A stretch of DNA of 64,000 nucleotides, from assembly GCF_050749805.1 (NCBI RefSeq), contig NZ_CP192738.1, positions 4,774,001-4,838,000 of the forward strand, given 5' to 3'. The DNA comes from Hahella sp018986435 (GTDB taxonomy: Bacteria; Pseudomonadota; Gammaproteobacteria; Pseudomonadales; Oleiphilaceae). This document shows, piece by piece, positions 54,162 to 63,026 of the stretch; positions within the stretch are counted from its first letter, which is position 1, and each line of letters opens with the position of its first letter. Under the pieces are notes generated by a model that was given only the letters and a program-made list of their open reading frames with translations, did no database searches and was not told the origin of the DNA. A program made the translations under genes and the position numbers.

Positions 54162-57149
54162 CTAACCTCCATTGCCGACCATTACCGGCGCCAGTTTTTC
54201 AATGGTCTGCCGCACGTATAACTCACGTATCGGAAGCGCAGGCAGACCCGCCGCTCTCATGGCGGAGGCGATTCTGACCGCATAAAGGGAGTTGCCGCCA
54301 AGGCTGAAAAAGTTGTCTGCCGCGGTCACTTCACGCCCCAGCACTTCACTCCAGACCCTGACCATGTCAGCGACGAGACGGTCGGCTTCCGTCTCCGCGG
54401 CAGTCTCTTCCAAGCTGATTTTAGCAGGCTCGGAAGGACGCTCCGCCACGGCCTTGGGCTTATCCGCCGCTTTGCTCTGCGCATTGGGTTCAGGCAGCTT
54501 CTTAACGTCCAGCTTGCCATTCGCCGTCAGCGGCATGGCGTCAACCTGGGTGAAAGTGGAAGGCATCATATAAGCCGGCAACATCTTCTCCGCTTTGACA
54601 ATCACGTCCTCCACGGCGATATCCGACAACACCAGATAACTGTCCAAACGGGCGGAAGCCGGATCGTTTTTATCCGGCTGATTCAACACCACCGCCGCCG
54701 CCTCCACACCGTGAACGCCGAGCAAGACTTTGCGGATTTCATCCAATTCGATGCGGAAGCCACGCAGCTTCACCTGACTGTCCAGGCGCCCTAAATGCTC
54801 CAGCCGTCCACATGGCAATAAACGCCCCTTGTCGCCGCTGCGATACATGCGACCACCACAAAAGGGATCAGGCATAAAGCGTTCTGCCGTCAATTCCGGA
54901 CGGTTCAGGTATTGCGAAGCGACGCCCGCTCCCGCGACGTAAATTTCACCCGCTACGCCCACCGGCAGAATATTGCGCGCGGCGTCCAATACATATAAAC
55001 GCCAACCAGGAATCGCCGGACCGACGGAGCGCGAACCGGCCATGGCCTCTGCGCGCGCAATGGTCTGGGCAGTGACATGCACCGTAGTTTCGGTGATGCC
55101 GAACATGTTCACCAGACGACAACGGGATTCCGGGTAGCGGTCGAACCACTTCATCAGCATCTTCGCATCGAGGGGCTCGCCACCGAAGATAACCAGTCGT
55201 AAATGCTCCAGCGGAGCGCCGTTGCGTTCCATTTCCATAAACTGGGAGAAAGCGGAAGGGGTCTGGTTCAGCACCGAAACCTGCTTATCCCTGACCAGCT
55301 CCAGAAACTCGTCAGGCGCGCGGGAGACCCAATAGGGCACGATCACAAGGTGGGCGCCCGTCAGCAGACTTCCCCATATTTCCCACACTGAAAAGTCGAA
55401 CGCGGCGGAGTGGAAAAAGGTCCAGGCGTCCTGCGCATTGAGGCCAAAATCCTCCTGCGTCGCAGCCAGCAGGCTGACGACATTTTTGTGAGGAACCACC
55501 ACGCCTTTGGGTTTGCCAGTCGATCCAGAGGTGTAAATCACATAGGCTGCGTCATCAGCGCGGACCTGTTCTGCGGAAGGCGTCGTCACCCGCGCATCGT
55601 CAATATCCCGCTCCAGCTCTGACGGCGCTATCAGCCGCCGCGCCTCCGCCACAGGGAATGCGTCTGCGTCGGTAATCACCAGACGGATCTCGGCATTCTC
55701 ACAGGTATATGACAGACGCTCTTCCGGATAGGCCGGGTCCATGGGGATATATATTGCCCCCGCCTTCAGAATCGCCAGCATAGACGCGATCAAATCAAAT
55801 GACCGCTCCAGACAGATACCAACGCGATCACCGGGTTTGACGTTGAGCACAACCAGATTCAGCGCCATGAGATGCGCCTTGCGCTCTAACTCCGCGTAGG
55901 TCATTTGCTCGTTTTCGTAGGAGAGCGCGACGGCCTCTGGAGTTTGAGCGGCCTGCCGGGCGAACAATTCCTCCAGACGTTCTGCTGGAATATCGCCAAG
56001 CTCGCGATCCACGCCTAACGCAGCCACTTCCTGCTGCGCCTTCTCATCCAGCAGCGGAAAGCTGCGCAGATTCAATTCGCCATCTTCGCGCAGTCGCTCA
56101 TACGCCCGGCGCACGCACTGGAAGAACTGTTCGACGCTGTCGCCGGCAAACAAAGCGCCGTCAGCCAGCCCGCTGATGCAATATCGACCCTGCCCCTGGC
56201 TCTCAATGAGCAGCGTGAGCGGATAAGGCGCTCCCAGAGATGGCGCATAGTCGCATGCCGCCACCTTGACGTGCGGTGACGCTGCGGCGTCATAGATGAG
56301 CGCAGCCAGAGACACTTCACCGCCGTTTTCACAGTCTTGCAGACGATTCGCCAGCTCCTGCGAGCGCCAGACCGGTTGCTGCAACGACTGCTCGATGTTT
56401 GCTTTAAGACGCTGCGCTGTGGCGTCTTCCTGCACCGGCGCGGCGATTAGAGACCAGCCGCTCACCGACTCGACGCGGCTGTCATTAACGGCAACGACGG
56501 GTACGTTCGTCGCAGAATAGCGAGCCCATACCGTAGCCAGCGCACTGATCCAGCCCGCCACCAATTGCTGGTCATCCTGGCCGCTGAAAACGCCCAGACG
56601 CATTCTGATCAGGCCCTCTTCGCCCTTGCCCCGCCAGTCCGGAAGCGGTGAGAAATCGGCGGATAGCAGAGAGGACAACTCCGGCTCAGATCCAGACGCC
56701 GCCGCAGGCGACTGGTAAACGGCGTCCTGCTCAGAGATCGCCGCACAGACGAATGCATCCAGGGATGCTTTATCAAAAACCGCGCGATTGGCGACAATCA
56801 CCAAATCAACAAAGCGGTCTGCGTAGGTTAATAACACCACGCGAATATAGGGAAACGTCTCGGCCAGCGGCCTCTCCATTTCCTTTCTGACCCGGTCCGC
56901 AGCCTGATAGCTGTCCGCCCGCAAATGCAGCGTCTCAATCCAGACGTACTCACGTCCCTCGGCCGCCATTTGCATAAACGGCAGTGCAGCAAGGGCGTGT
57001 TTTAGCCGCATCGCAACGGACTCAGGATTGACGGATTGCGTCAGGCGATAGGCGGCGGCGTGCAGTGCGCTGGGCGCCACATCGCCGTCACTCAGGTAAG
57101 AGCTCAGATTCCCGGCCATTTCCGGGTGATTCAAAAAAGTGCTTTTCAT
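54162..57149 (-). CDS. NRPS 1: degenerate C, A(Thr), T
   Basis: Protein of 995 residues. Residues 15-370 have the size and order of a condensation domain, but the HHxxxDG position reads NRAVFDK (121-127), so it cannot be catalytic in the usual way. Adenylation domain at 385-890 with pocket code D-F-W-N-I-G-M-V-H-K, the threonine code. A charged linker of about 30 residues leads to the carrier domain (920-990, Ser954). AAGG lies before ATG 57149. It probably supplies Thr as the first residue. First of three tightly spaced NRPS genes. Confidence 0.93.
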   Translation of the reverse strand: MKSTFLNHPEMAGNLSSYLSDGDVAPSALHAAAYRLTQSVNPESVAMRLKHALAALPFMQMAAEGREYVWIETLHLRADSYQAADRVRKEMERPLAETFPYIRVVLLTYADRFVDLVIVANRAVFDKASLDAFVCAAISEQDAVYQSPAAASGSEPELSSLLSADFSPLPDWRGKGEEGLIRMRLGVFSGQDDQQLVAGWISALATVWARYSATNVPVVAVNDSRVESVSGWSLIAAPVQEDATAQRLKANIEQSLQQPVWRSQELANRLQDCENGGEVSLAALIYDAAASPHVKVAACDYAPSLGAPYPLTLLIESQGQGRYCISGLADGALFAGDSVEQFFQCVRRAYERLREDGELNLRSFPLLDEKAQQEVAALGVDRELGDIPAERLEELFARQAAQTPEAVALSYENEQMTYAELERKAHLMALNLVVLNVKPGDRVGICLERSFDLIASMLAILKAGAIYIPMDPAYPEERLSYTCENAEIRLVITDADAFPVAEARRLIAPSELERDIDDARVTTPSAEQVRADDAAYVIYTSGSTGKPKGVVVPHKNVVSLLAATQEDFGLNAQDAWTFFHSAAFDFSVWEIWGSLLTGAHLVIVPYWVSRAPDEFLELVRDKQVSVLNQTPSAFSQFMEMERNGAPLEHLRLVIFGGEPLDAKMLMKWFDRYPESRCRLVNMFGITETTVHVTAQTIARAEAMAGSRSVGPAIPGWRLYVLDAARNILPVGVAGEIYVAGAGVASQYLNRPELTAERFMPDPFCGGRMYRSGDKGRLLPCGRLEHLGRLDSQVKLRGFRIELDEIRKVLLGVHGVEAAAVVLNQPDKNDPASARLDSYLVLSDIAVEDVIVKAEKMLPAYMMPSTFTQVDAMPLTANGKLDVKKLPEPNAQSKAADKPKAVAERPSEPAKISLEETAAETEADRLVADMVRVWSEVLGREVTAADNFFSLGGNSLYAVRIASAMRAAGLPALPIRELYVRQTIEKLAPVMVGNGG

Positions 57150-57212
57150 GGAAGTGCCTTATGTCGAATGAGAAAATCTGGACAGTCCTTGGCGAAGACC
57201 TCTTTCCACCGC

Positions 57213-58037
57213 CTAACGCGCGGAGAAGCCGCCGTCGACGGTGATCACGCTTCCGGTGACCTGACGGGACTCGTCAGAAGCCAGCCATACAGCGCTATGG
57301 GCGATATCCTCAGGCTCGATCAGCGCATTCATGGGCTGCGCCTGCACAAAGGTGTCCTCGTGCTCGGAGACGGGCACGTGCAGGGAGCGCGCGATCTCAG
57401 ACAACATGCGACCTTCAACATGGGAGGCGTCGCGAACAGACCCCGGGCATAACGCGTTGACCCGGACTTTAAGCGGGGCGTAATCAAGAGCGACGGCTTT
57501 GCTCAGACCGATGACGCCATGTTTGGCCGCCACATAGCCGGAGAAATGGCGGTAACCGACCACCCCCGCCGTGGAAGCAATGTTAATGATGCTGCCGGAG
57601 CGACGCGCCGTCATGGCGGCGCCCACTGCGCGAATCATCCGCCAGGCGCCGGAAAGATCGACGTCAATCATGGTCGTCCATTCATCTTCACTGATGTCAT
57701 GGGCGATTTTTCCAGACGGTGCGGCGATGCCTGCGTTATTCAACAGCACATCAATGCGTCCGAAACGATCCAGTCCTTTTGCGACGACAGCGTTGATCTC
57801 AGCTTGTCGCGTCACGTCCGCCAAGCCGGTCAAAACCGCCACGCCCTGCTCTTCACATAATTGAGCGGTGTATTGAAGCTGGCTCTCCGATCCGAGGGGA
57901 TAAGGCACGGTGGCGATATCTCTTCCAATATCCAGCAGTATCAGATCCGCCCCCTGTCTGGCGAACTCAAGGGCGCAGGCGCGCCCCAACCCTCTGGCTG
58001 CGCCGGTAACCAGCGCTACTTTTCCTTTTAGTCTCAT
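57213..58037 (-). CDS. Short-chain dehydrogenase, mycofactocin-coupled type
   Basis: Protein of 274 residues from ATG 58037 with AAGGAG before. Rossmann motif TGAARGLG (11-18), catalytic Ser155, Tyr168 and Lys172. The insert PYPLGSESQLQYTAQLC around residue 46 and the tail IEPEDIAHSAVWLASDESR are characteristic of mycofactocin-coupled SDRs, which hold a non-exchangeable nicotinamide cofactor and pass electrons to the mycofactocin peptide cofactor. No mycofactocin maturation gene is in the window. Its place between the thioesterase and NRPS1 suggests it oxidises or reduces a building block or the peptide. Confidence 0.88.
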   Translation of the reverse strand: MRLKGKVALVTGAARGLGRACALEFARQGADLILLDIGRDIATVPYPLGSESQLQYTAQLCEEQGVAVLTGLADVTRQAEINAVVAKGLDRFGRIDVLLNNAGIAAPSGKIAHDISEDEWTTMIDVDLSGAWRMIRAVGAAMTARRSGSIINIASTAGVVGYRHFSGYVAAKHGVIGLSKAVALDYAPLKVRVNALCPGSVRDASHVEGRMLSEIARSLHVPVSEHEDTFVQAQPMNALIEPEDIAHSAVWLASDESRQVTGSVITVDGGFSAR

Positions 58038-58079
58038 AGTTATCTCCTTGACGACACTGCGATCCACTAATAACAAGAA

Positions 58080-58784
58080 TTAAAGAACCGCACTTTCGAT
58101 CAGGGCGATAAGCGCCTTGGGATCGTCCATCAAATACATATGGCCGCCGGGAAGCTCTTCGTGCAGGGTCTGCACGGAAGAAGCCTTGCTCCAGAGCGCT
58201 TTATCCTCAGCCGTCACCAGCTCATCGTCACTGCCGCGAATAGTCAGCACCGTGATCGGCAAGGAGTCATCCGCCAGAGGGTGATAGCTTTCATGCATCT
58301 CCACATCCGCGCGCAGCGTCGGCAACAACACTTCCCGCATGATGGGGTCTTCCAGGGCGGGATGAGAGTAGCCGGCAAACTCATTGACCCGGCGTACAAA
58401 TTCATCATCCGGCAATCCAGAGGCGCGCTCTTCCCTGCTGTTCCATGGGCTTGGAGAGCCACTCACGATTAACCCCTGCACATTGGCCTTTTCCTCTCCG
58501 CACATGGCGCGCGCCAGCTCAAACGCCAGCACGGCGCCCAGGCTGTGTCCAAAAAAGACGATGGGTTTGGAGAAATCCAGCTCCGCCATTAACTCGGGCA
58601 TGATTCCCTGCACCGCTTCCGCCACGTTGGTGTAGGCAGGCTCCACAAAGCGCTTCTCCCGTCCTGGCAACTGCACAGCGATCACATTGAGCTTCTCGGA
58701 CAAATCCTTCCACTCGTGAAACACCGATGCGCCCGCGCCAGCGAAGGGGAGACAAACCAAGTTAACCAGAGAGACTTCTTTCAT
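58080..58784 (-). CDS. Type II thioesterase
   Basis: Protein of 234 residues. Typical TEII: LPFAGAGASVFHEW near the start, nucleophile Ser81 in GHSLGA, Asp near 185 in GSDDEL and His near 214 in GGHMYL. TEII enzymes free misloaded carrier domains in NRPS and polyketide systems. AAAGGA before ATG. First gene of the NRPS operon; 42 bases separate it from the SDR. Confidence 0.95.
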   Translation of the reverse strand: MKEVSLVNLVCLPFAGAGASVFHEWKDLSEKLNVIAVQLPGREKRFVEPAYTNVAEAVQGIMPELMAELDFSKPIVFFGHSLGAVLAFELARAMCGEEKANVQGLIVSGSPSPWNSREERASGLPDDEFVRRVNEFAGYSHPALEDPIMREVLLPTLRADVEMHESYHPLADDSLPITVLTIRGSDDELVTAEDKALWSKASSVQTLHEELPGGHMYLMDDPKALIALIESAVL

Positions 58785-59725
58785 TTTCTGTATCCTTTAG
58801 TTATTACTATTTCCTTTTCCGCCGGCGCATTTATAAACGCCAGACAATAGGAGGCCATAAAGCCTGTTTAGCTTTATATAAAAATATAATGAGCGGTATT
58901 TATCGACGGACTAGAATAAGTCTATGCGAGGTTCCATATACTTCCCTTTCCACAATTAATACTTCCTGATTCCCGTTAATGTTGTCTAATTAGACAGAAT
59001 ATCTTTTACGCAAACCATTTAATGCTCGCCAGAGTGCATGAGCATGACATAAAGAAACGTCATTAGCGTTCGTTCGCCCCAAAGGCGCACCTCTATAAGC
59101 CACTAATAAACAAAGAAATAAGTAACGAGCGCTTCCATGCAGAGCAAGTATTGGCGCGCCTGACAGCATAATTTCCATAACGACAAGTTGATGTCATTTT
59201 TGCTACGACCTTAAAAACAAGGCGTGGAAATTTCACTTAAACACTTAACTATACTTGTATAAACGGGATAAGAAGCGGTGGAGAGAAGAACCCGAGAGAA
59301 TATAGCCGGGATAGGACATAAACGGACGGATAGAGGCCGTCCCCTTTGGCTTATAATACAACATCCTGTAATACTCGTAGTGCTGTTAATGTTTAATCAA
59401 CAAAACGTGATTATATATATTTTTTTAGCCGCTTCAATCCGGTAGTCCGTATTTTTTACTATATCGCAGCGTTAGGGGGAAAAGTCGCCCTTCACATCCC
59501 CCGTTTACTCACTAGTCCAGCTCCAGTGGAAAAGCGATCTAAAGACATTTAAGCCAGGAAGGCGCATCAAAATCTCGCGCTCAACGTCACTTTTTCATCA
59601 CCCAATTGTTCGTATTTTGTAGACAGTTTAACCATACTTGGTGGATTTATCCTTGCTTACATCCCCAATAAACTGCTCCTGACATTGAAAAACAGGCTTT
59701 CAACCCTACACTCTGGAGACGATAT
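58785..59725. promoter_or_regulatory. Large gene-free region upstream of the NRPS operon
   Basis: About 940 bases between the NRPS operon and a plus-strand dehydrogenase gene. It is AT-rich, holds the palindrome listed separately, and contains one 62-codon frame at 58990-59178 that I do not accept as a gene. The NRPS promoter must lie near 58785-58930. Confidence 0.5.
58983..58996. promoter_or_regulatory. Perfect 14-bp palindrome upstream of the NRPS operon
   Basis: TGTCTAATTAGACA reads the same on both strands, 199 bases upstream of the thioesterase start. Possible regulator site. Confidence 0.5.
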
Positions 59726-60484
59726 ATGAGCAGCAAAATCGCAGTAGTCACTGGTGGAAACCGTGGTCTGGGCAAAAACACGGTCTTGCATCTGGCGCAA
59801 AAAGGCGTGGATATCATTCTGACCTATCGCAGCAATCGCGCCGAGGCGGAGGATGTCGTCAGCGAAGTGCGTCAAATGGGCCGCAAGGCGGTCGCATTGC
59901 AACTGGACGTCGCCGAAAGCAAGAGTTTCGCGGACTTTGCCAAATCAGTCGCCCAGGAACTCAGCGCCAATTGGGGCCGTGAGCAGTTCGATTACTTGGT
60001 AAATAACGCGGGGATCGGCATCCATGCGCCTTTCGCGGAAACGACGGAAGAGCATTTTGATCAGTTAGTGAATATTCATCTGAAGGGCGTGTATTTTCTG
60101 ACGCAAAAACTCCTGCCGTTCATCGCAGATGGAGGCAGAATCGTTAATATTTCCAGCGGTCTCGCCCGCTTCGCCCTGCCTGGTTACTCTGCGTACGCAA
60201 CGATGAAAGGCGGCGTGGAAGTGCTGACCCGTTATATGGCGAAAGAACTTGGAGCGCGAGGCATAGCGGTGAACGTGGTGGCGCCGGGCGCCATTGAAAC
60301 GGATTTCGGTCAGGGATTGGTGCGCGATAATTCAGAAATTAACCAGTTTATCGCCTCACAAACCGCACTCGGACGTGTCGGTCTACCGGACGACATTGGC
60401 GGCGTCATCGCCTCTCTGCTCTCAGAGGACAATCGTTGGATCAATGCTCAACGTATTGAAGCGTCCGGCGGGATGTTTCTCTAA
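59726..60484 (+). CDS. Short-chain dehydrogenase/reductase
   Basis: Protein of 252 residues with GGAG before ATG. Motifs TGGNRGLG (9-16), NNAG (93-96), Ser143, Tyr157 and Lys161 in YATMK. The end SGGMFL is typical of FabG-like SDRs. Substrate unknown. It faces away from the NRPS operon across the gene-free region; a regulatory link is possible but not shown. Confidence 0.9.
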   Translation: MSSKIAVVTGGNRGLGKNTVLHLAQKGVDIILTYRSNRAEAEDVVSEVRQMGRKAVALQLDVAESKSFADFAKSVAQELSANWGREQFDYLVNNAGIGIHAPFAETTEEHFDQLVNIHLKGVYFLTQKLLPFIADGGRIVNISSGLARFALPGYSAYATMKGGVEVLTRYMAKELGARGIAVNVVAPGAIETDFGQGLVRDNSEINQFIASQTALGRVGLPDDIGGVIASLLSEDNRWINAQRIEASGGMFL

Positions 60485-60495
60485 GCTGTCTCAGC

Positions 60496-60517
60496 GGACC
60501 AGCCCAAGGGCTGGTCC
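60496..60517 (+). terminator. Hairpin after the dehydrogenase gene
   Basis: GGACCAGCC/GGCTGGTCC makes a 9-bp stem with a 4-nt loop shortly after the stop. The exit AATTATG has no T-run, so strength is uncertain. Confidence 0.5.
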
Positions 60518-60609
60518 AATTATGCATTCGCTGTAATCTCAACAGCGTTTTCTTTGCAGAAGTCAGGCTCTATGATTGGGACGTTTCAGAATTAGATTAA
60601 TGGCTCGCT

Positions 60610-60930
60610 ATGTCCTCAATCCCGGCATCGTGGTACTACCTGTTTTTTCAGCTTCTATCCATCACGCTCTGCACCACACTGCTCGCATTGATACTGCAAC
60701 GTTTAGGAAAATCGGAATACTTTTCCTACGCTACAGGTATTCTTAGCGCTATTTTTATCTTCTTAGCCGCACCGAGACTCCTGGGAGTTTATGCTCGCAG
60801 CGAACAAATCACGTTGGATATGGCGATAGGGTTCATCGCCTTTTTAACCGTCGGTTTATTTGGCTTGATGTATGTCGTGGCGAGCAACGCTTTATCTTAT
60901 TTAAAAGCCAAATGGGGAAAGCGCCGTTAA
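60610..60930 (+). CDS. Small membrane protein
   Basis: Protein of 106 residues with three transmembrane helices and a short basic tail (KAKWGKRR). Cytoplasmic-membrane protein of unknown function. No family recognised. It overlaps the convergent DUF457-like gene by four bases. Confidence 0.65.
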   Translation: MSSIPASWYYLFFQLLSITLCTTLLALILQRLGKSEYFSYATGILSAIFIFLAAPRLLGVYARSEQITLDMAIGFIAFLTVGLFGLMYVVASNALSYLKAKWGKRR

Positions 60931-61511
60931 CGCGATAATCCAACGCTGATATAGCCACACGCCATCAATACGCCAGTCGCCAGGATGGCGATATAAACTC
61001 TTTTCTTTAGTGCGTTGCGTCCTCGGGCGGAAATAAAAGCCGCCACCGGAACCAGTATTCCCATTTCAATCAGCAGATTTCGCCAAAAGTAAAAATTAAG
61101 GAAATCGAGTTTTCCCGCGCTGGGCAGGAAGCCGTACTCAAAGGCGTATACGGACTCTGTCAGCGGCCAGAATATGGGATTCTTATGCACACCGACACAG
61201 TAATCCATGAGCACATGAGCCATGGAAGCGGCGCAAATCAAAAGCGGGTTGGCGTTCCTTAAGCGTCTGACGAACACATACTTCTTCAAACCCAGTCCGA
61301 TGCAGGCGATCACCAGACTCGCTCCAATGGAGTGGGTATAACGGGGCGCTATATTGACGCCGAAGCACCATGTCAGCAGATAATCCAGATCGGGGCATAC
61401 GACCAACCCCATAAAGAAAAAGCTCAGGAACAACTGCTCCGATTTACTTTCCGATTTGGCGTTATCGCCAATCGCCGCTCCAATCAGAGCATGGCCGAAT
61501 ATAGAAGACAT
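60927..61511 (-). CDS. Membrane metal-dependent hydrolase-like protein (DUF457/YdjM type)
   Basis: Protein of 194 residues with about five transmembrane helices. PDLDYL near residue 40, a THS at about 60 and HVLMDY near 100 mark the membrane-bound DUF457 family, whose E. coli member YdjM is LexA-regulated; no LexA box is visible here. Presumed phospholipase-like hydrolase; unproven. It is 19 bases upstream of nothing on its strand. Confidence 0.82.
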   Translation of the reverse strand: MSSIFGHALIGAAIGDNAKSESKSEQLFLSFFFMGLVVCPDLDYLLTWCFGVNIAPRYTHSIGASLVIACIGLGLKKYVFVRRLRNANPLLICAASMAHVLMDYCVGVHKNPIFWPLTESVYAFEYGFLPSAGKLDFLNFYFWRNLLIEMGILVPVAAFISARGRNALKKRVYIAILATGVLMACGYISVGLSR

Positions 61512-61530
61512 TGATTTAGGTTACCGCAAC

Positions 61531-61896
61531 TCACCAGTGCTTCAGGGCGCGATTCCACTGGTACAAACACCAGGCGAGCACATTATAAGTTTTGTTCAAC
61601 AGCCAACGCAGACCGGGAACTTTGGACACATTCGCTTTCCATTGCTCGGACGACGAAGCCTCCCAGATAGCGATAAAGGCTTCATATCCCACGCGCAAAT
61701 CGCCATTAAGGTCGATGACATGCAGCCGCTCTCTGACAAATTCCAGATCAGCATTGAGATCTTTCACCTTATCATTGTCCAGATGCACGTCTTCCCATTC
61801 GACACCACAGACCGCTCCCTTTTTCTGCTGGAATTTAATGCCAGCATCACACACCGGACAGGCGGAGTTGTAGAAAACCCGGATTTTAGGTTCCAT
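61531..61896 (-). CDS. Thiol-disulfide protein of DCC family (DUF393)
   Basis: Protein of 121 residues with the DUF393 signature RVFYNSACPVCDAGIKF, a CPVC redox pair, followed by a helical part that ends WCLYQWNRALKHW. Membership suggests a redox role in the cytoplasm or at the membrane. Transcribed on the same strand as the DUF457-like gene and 19 bases upstream of it, so the two may form a small operon. Confidence 0.85.
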   Translation of the reverse strand: MEPKIRVFYNSACPVCDAGIKFQQKKGAVCGVEWEDVHLDNDKVKDLNADLEFVRERLHVIDLNGDLRVGYEAFIAIWEASSSEQWKANVSKVPGLRWLLNKTYNVLAWCLYQWNRALKHW

Positions 61897-61964
61897 AGGC
61901 GTCCCGTTTACCTATCAGTCTGTATGCATCAGGACATCACCCGCCAAGTTACTGCTACAGCGAG

Positions 61965-62276
61965 TTAACACTGATCTTCATACGGATTTACCAAAAAACT
62001 TCCTGACGCGCTGCATACGCCATAGACTCTATCACCGCAGCGAAATTCAGTTTCAGACCGCCTATCTTTTATAGTAACCAGCCACCGATCTTCTAACTGA
62101 TCCAGTTCTATATAAAAACCAACCCTTGATATGCAAGATTTGGTATAGAGTATTTCTTCCACTACGCATTTTGCCTTATCCATAGAGTCAATTGGCGCAT
62201 CAGACTCACAGGACAAGGAGTGTGTGCTACACAAAAACAATGTGCTCAATAGCAGAAATTGGCAGCCTTTTATCAC
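61965..62276 (-). CDS. Exported Cys-rich protein
   Basis: Protein of 103 residues from GTG 62276, chosen because AGAGG lies nine bases ahead. A hydrophobic leader of about 20 residues followed by SLSC gives a signal peptide or lipobox, and five further Cys occur in the mature part (KCVV, SCIS, FRCGDR, GVCS and the C-terminal Cys). Likely secreted and disulfide-bonded. Function unknown. It diverges from the nucleotidyltransferase gene. Confidence 0.6.
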   Translation of the reverse strand: MIKGCQFLLLSTLFLCSTHSLSCESDAPIDSMDKAKCVVEEILYTKSCISRVGFYIELDQLEDRWLVTIKDRRSETEFRCGDRVYGVCSASGSFLVNPYEDQC

Positions 62277-62364
62277 CGACAAAAACCTCTTGTTATTTAA
62301 GTTGACAGCATTGCTGCAGCCGCCCGAGCATGAGACGGTTACACTAGTAAAGCATGCCAAGCAT

Positions 62365-62931
62365 ATGGAAAAAGATCTTACGCTGGAAGCGCGTTTTAAA
62401 GCTCTGATACAGAGCGTCCCCGAGATCATGAAAACTGTTGAGGCTTGCGCCAATTATGGTTTGCCTGATTACTATCTGGCTGGCGGCGCGGTCACCCAGG
62501 CGCTCTGGAACAGCATGCTTGGAGAGGCTCCTCTAAGCAGAGTGAAGGATTTCGATGTGGTCTATTTCGCGCATGAAGCATCAGCGTTGGAAAAAGAGCA
62601 TGAGAATACGCTCAACCGCCTGACTCGCCATAGCATTCCCATCGATGTTAAAAATCAGGTGTATGTACACGAATGGTATCCACGCAAGTTTGGACACGAC
62701 ATCCCACCCTATCAGAGCGCGGAAGCTGGTATCTCGTCCTGGCTGCCCGCATTCGCGATTGGCGTGCGAAAACAGGTTGATGATCTAAAGATATTCGCGC
62801 CTTTCGGACTGAATGACGCCATGAACATGGTTATACGCCCCAACAAAACCGTCATGAGCGCAGCCAACTATATGACTCTGGTGGATAGTTTTAAAAACCG
62901 ATGGCCTGCTGTAACAGTTTTATCTTGGTAA
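62365..62931 (+). CDS. Nucleotidyltransferase-like protein (DUF925)
   Basis: Protein of 188 residues from ATG 62365. The pattern DYYLAGGAVTQALWNSMLG followed by RVKDFDVVYF matches nucleotidyltransferases of the DUF925/NTP_transf_6 type, where DFD provides metal ligands. The IDVKNQVYVHEWY segment and the rest fit that family. Substrate unknown. The start lacks a strong ribosome binding site; longer readings exist but run through the divergent gene. Confidence 0.82.
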   Translation: MEKDLTLEARFKALIQSVPEIMKTVEACANYGLPDYYLAGGAVTQALWNSMLGEAPLSRVKDFDVVYFAHEASALEKEHENTLNRLTRHSIPIDVKNQVYVHEWYPRKFGHDIPPYQSAEAGISSWLPAFAIGVRKQVDDLKIFAPFGLNDAMNMVIRPNKTVMSAANYMTLVDSFKNRWPAVTVLSW

Positions 62932-63026
62932 CTATTTGATAGCATAAGATAGAACAGCCAAATAACAGAGTAAACTTTCATACATAGAATAAAAACAACC
63001 GTTTTACTTCTACCTTTAGCAGTCTT

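Noticed and set aside
58990..59178. 62-codon minus-strand frame in the gene-free NRPS upstream region; its end looks faintly like a winged-helix tail (HALWRALNGLRKRY)
   Set aside because: No ribosome binding site, a stop 16 bases upstream, and the similarity is too weak; kept only as a note.
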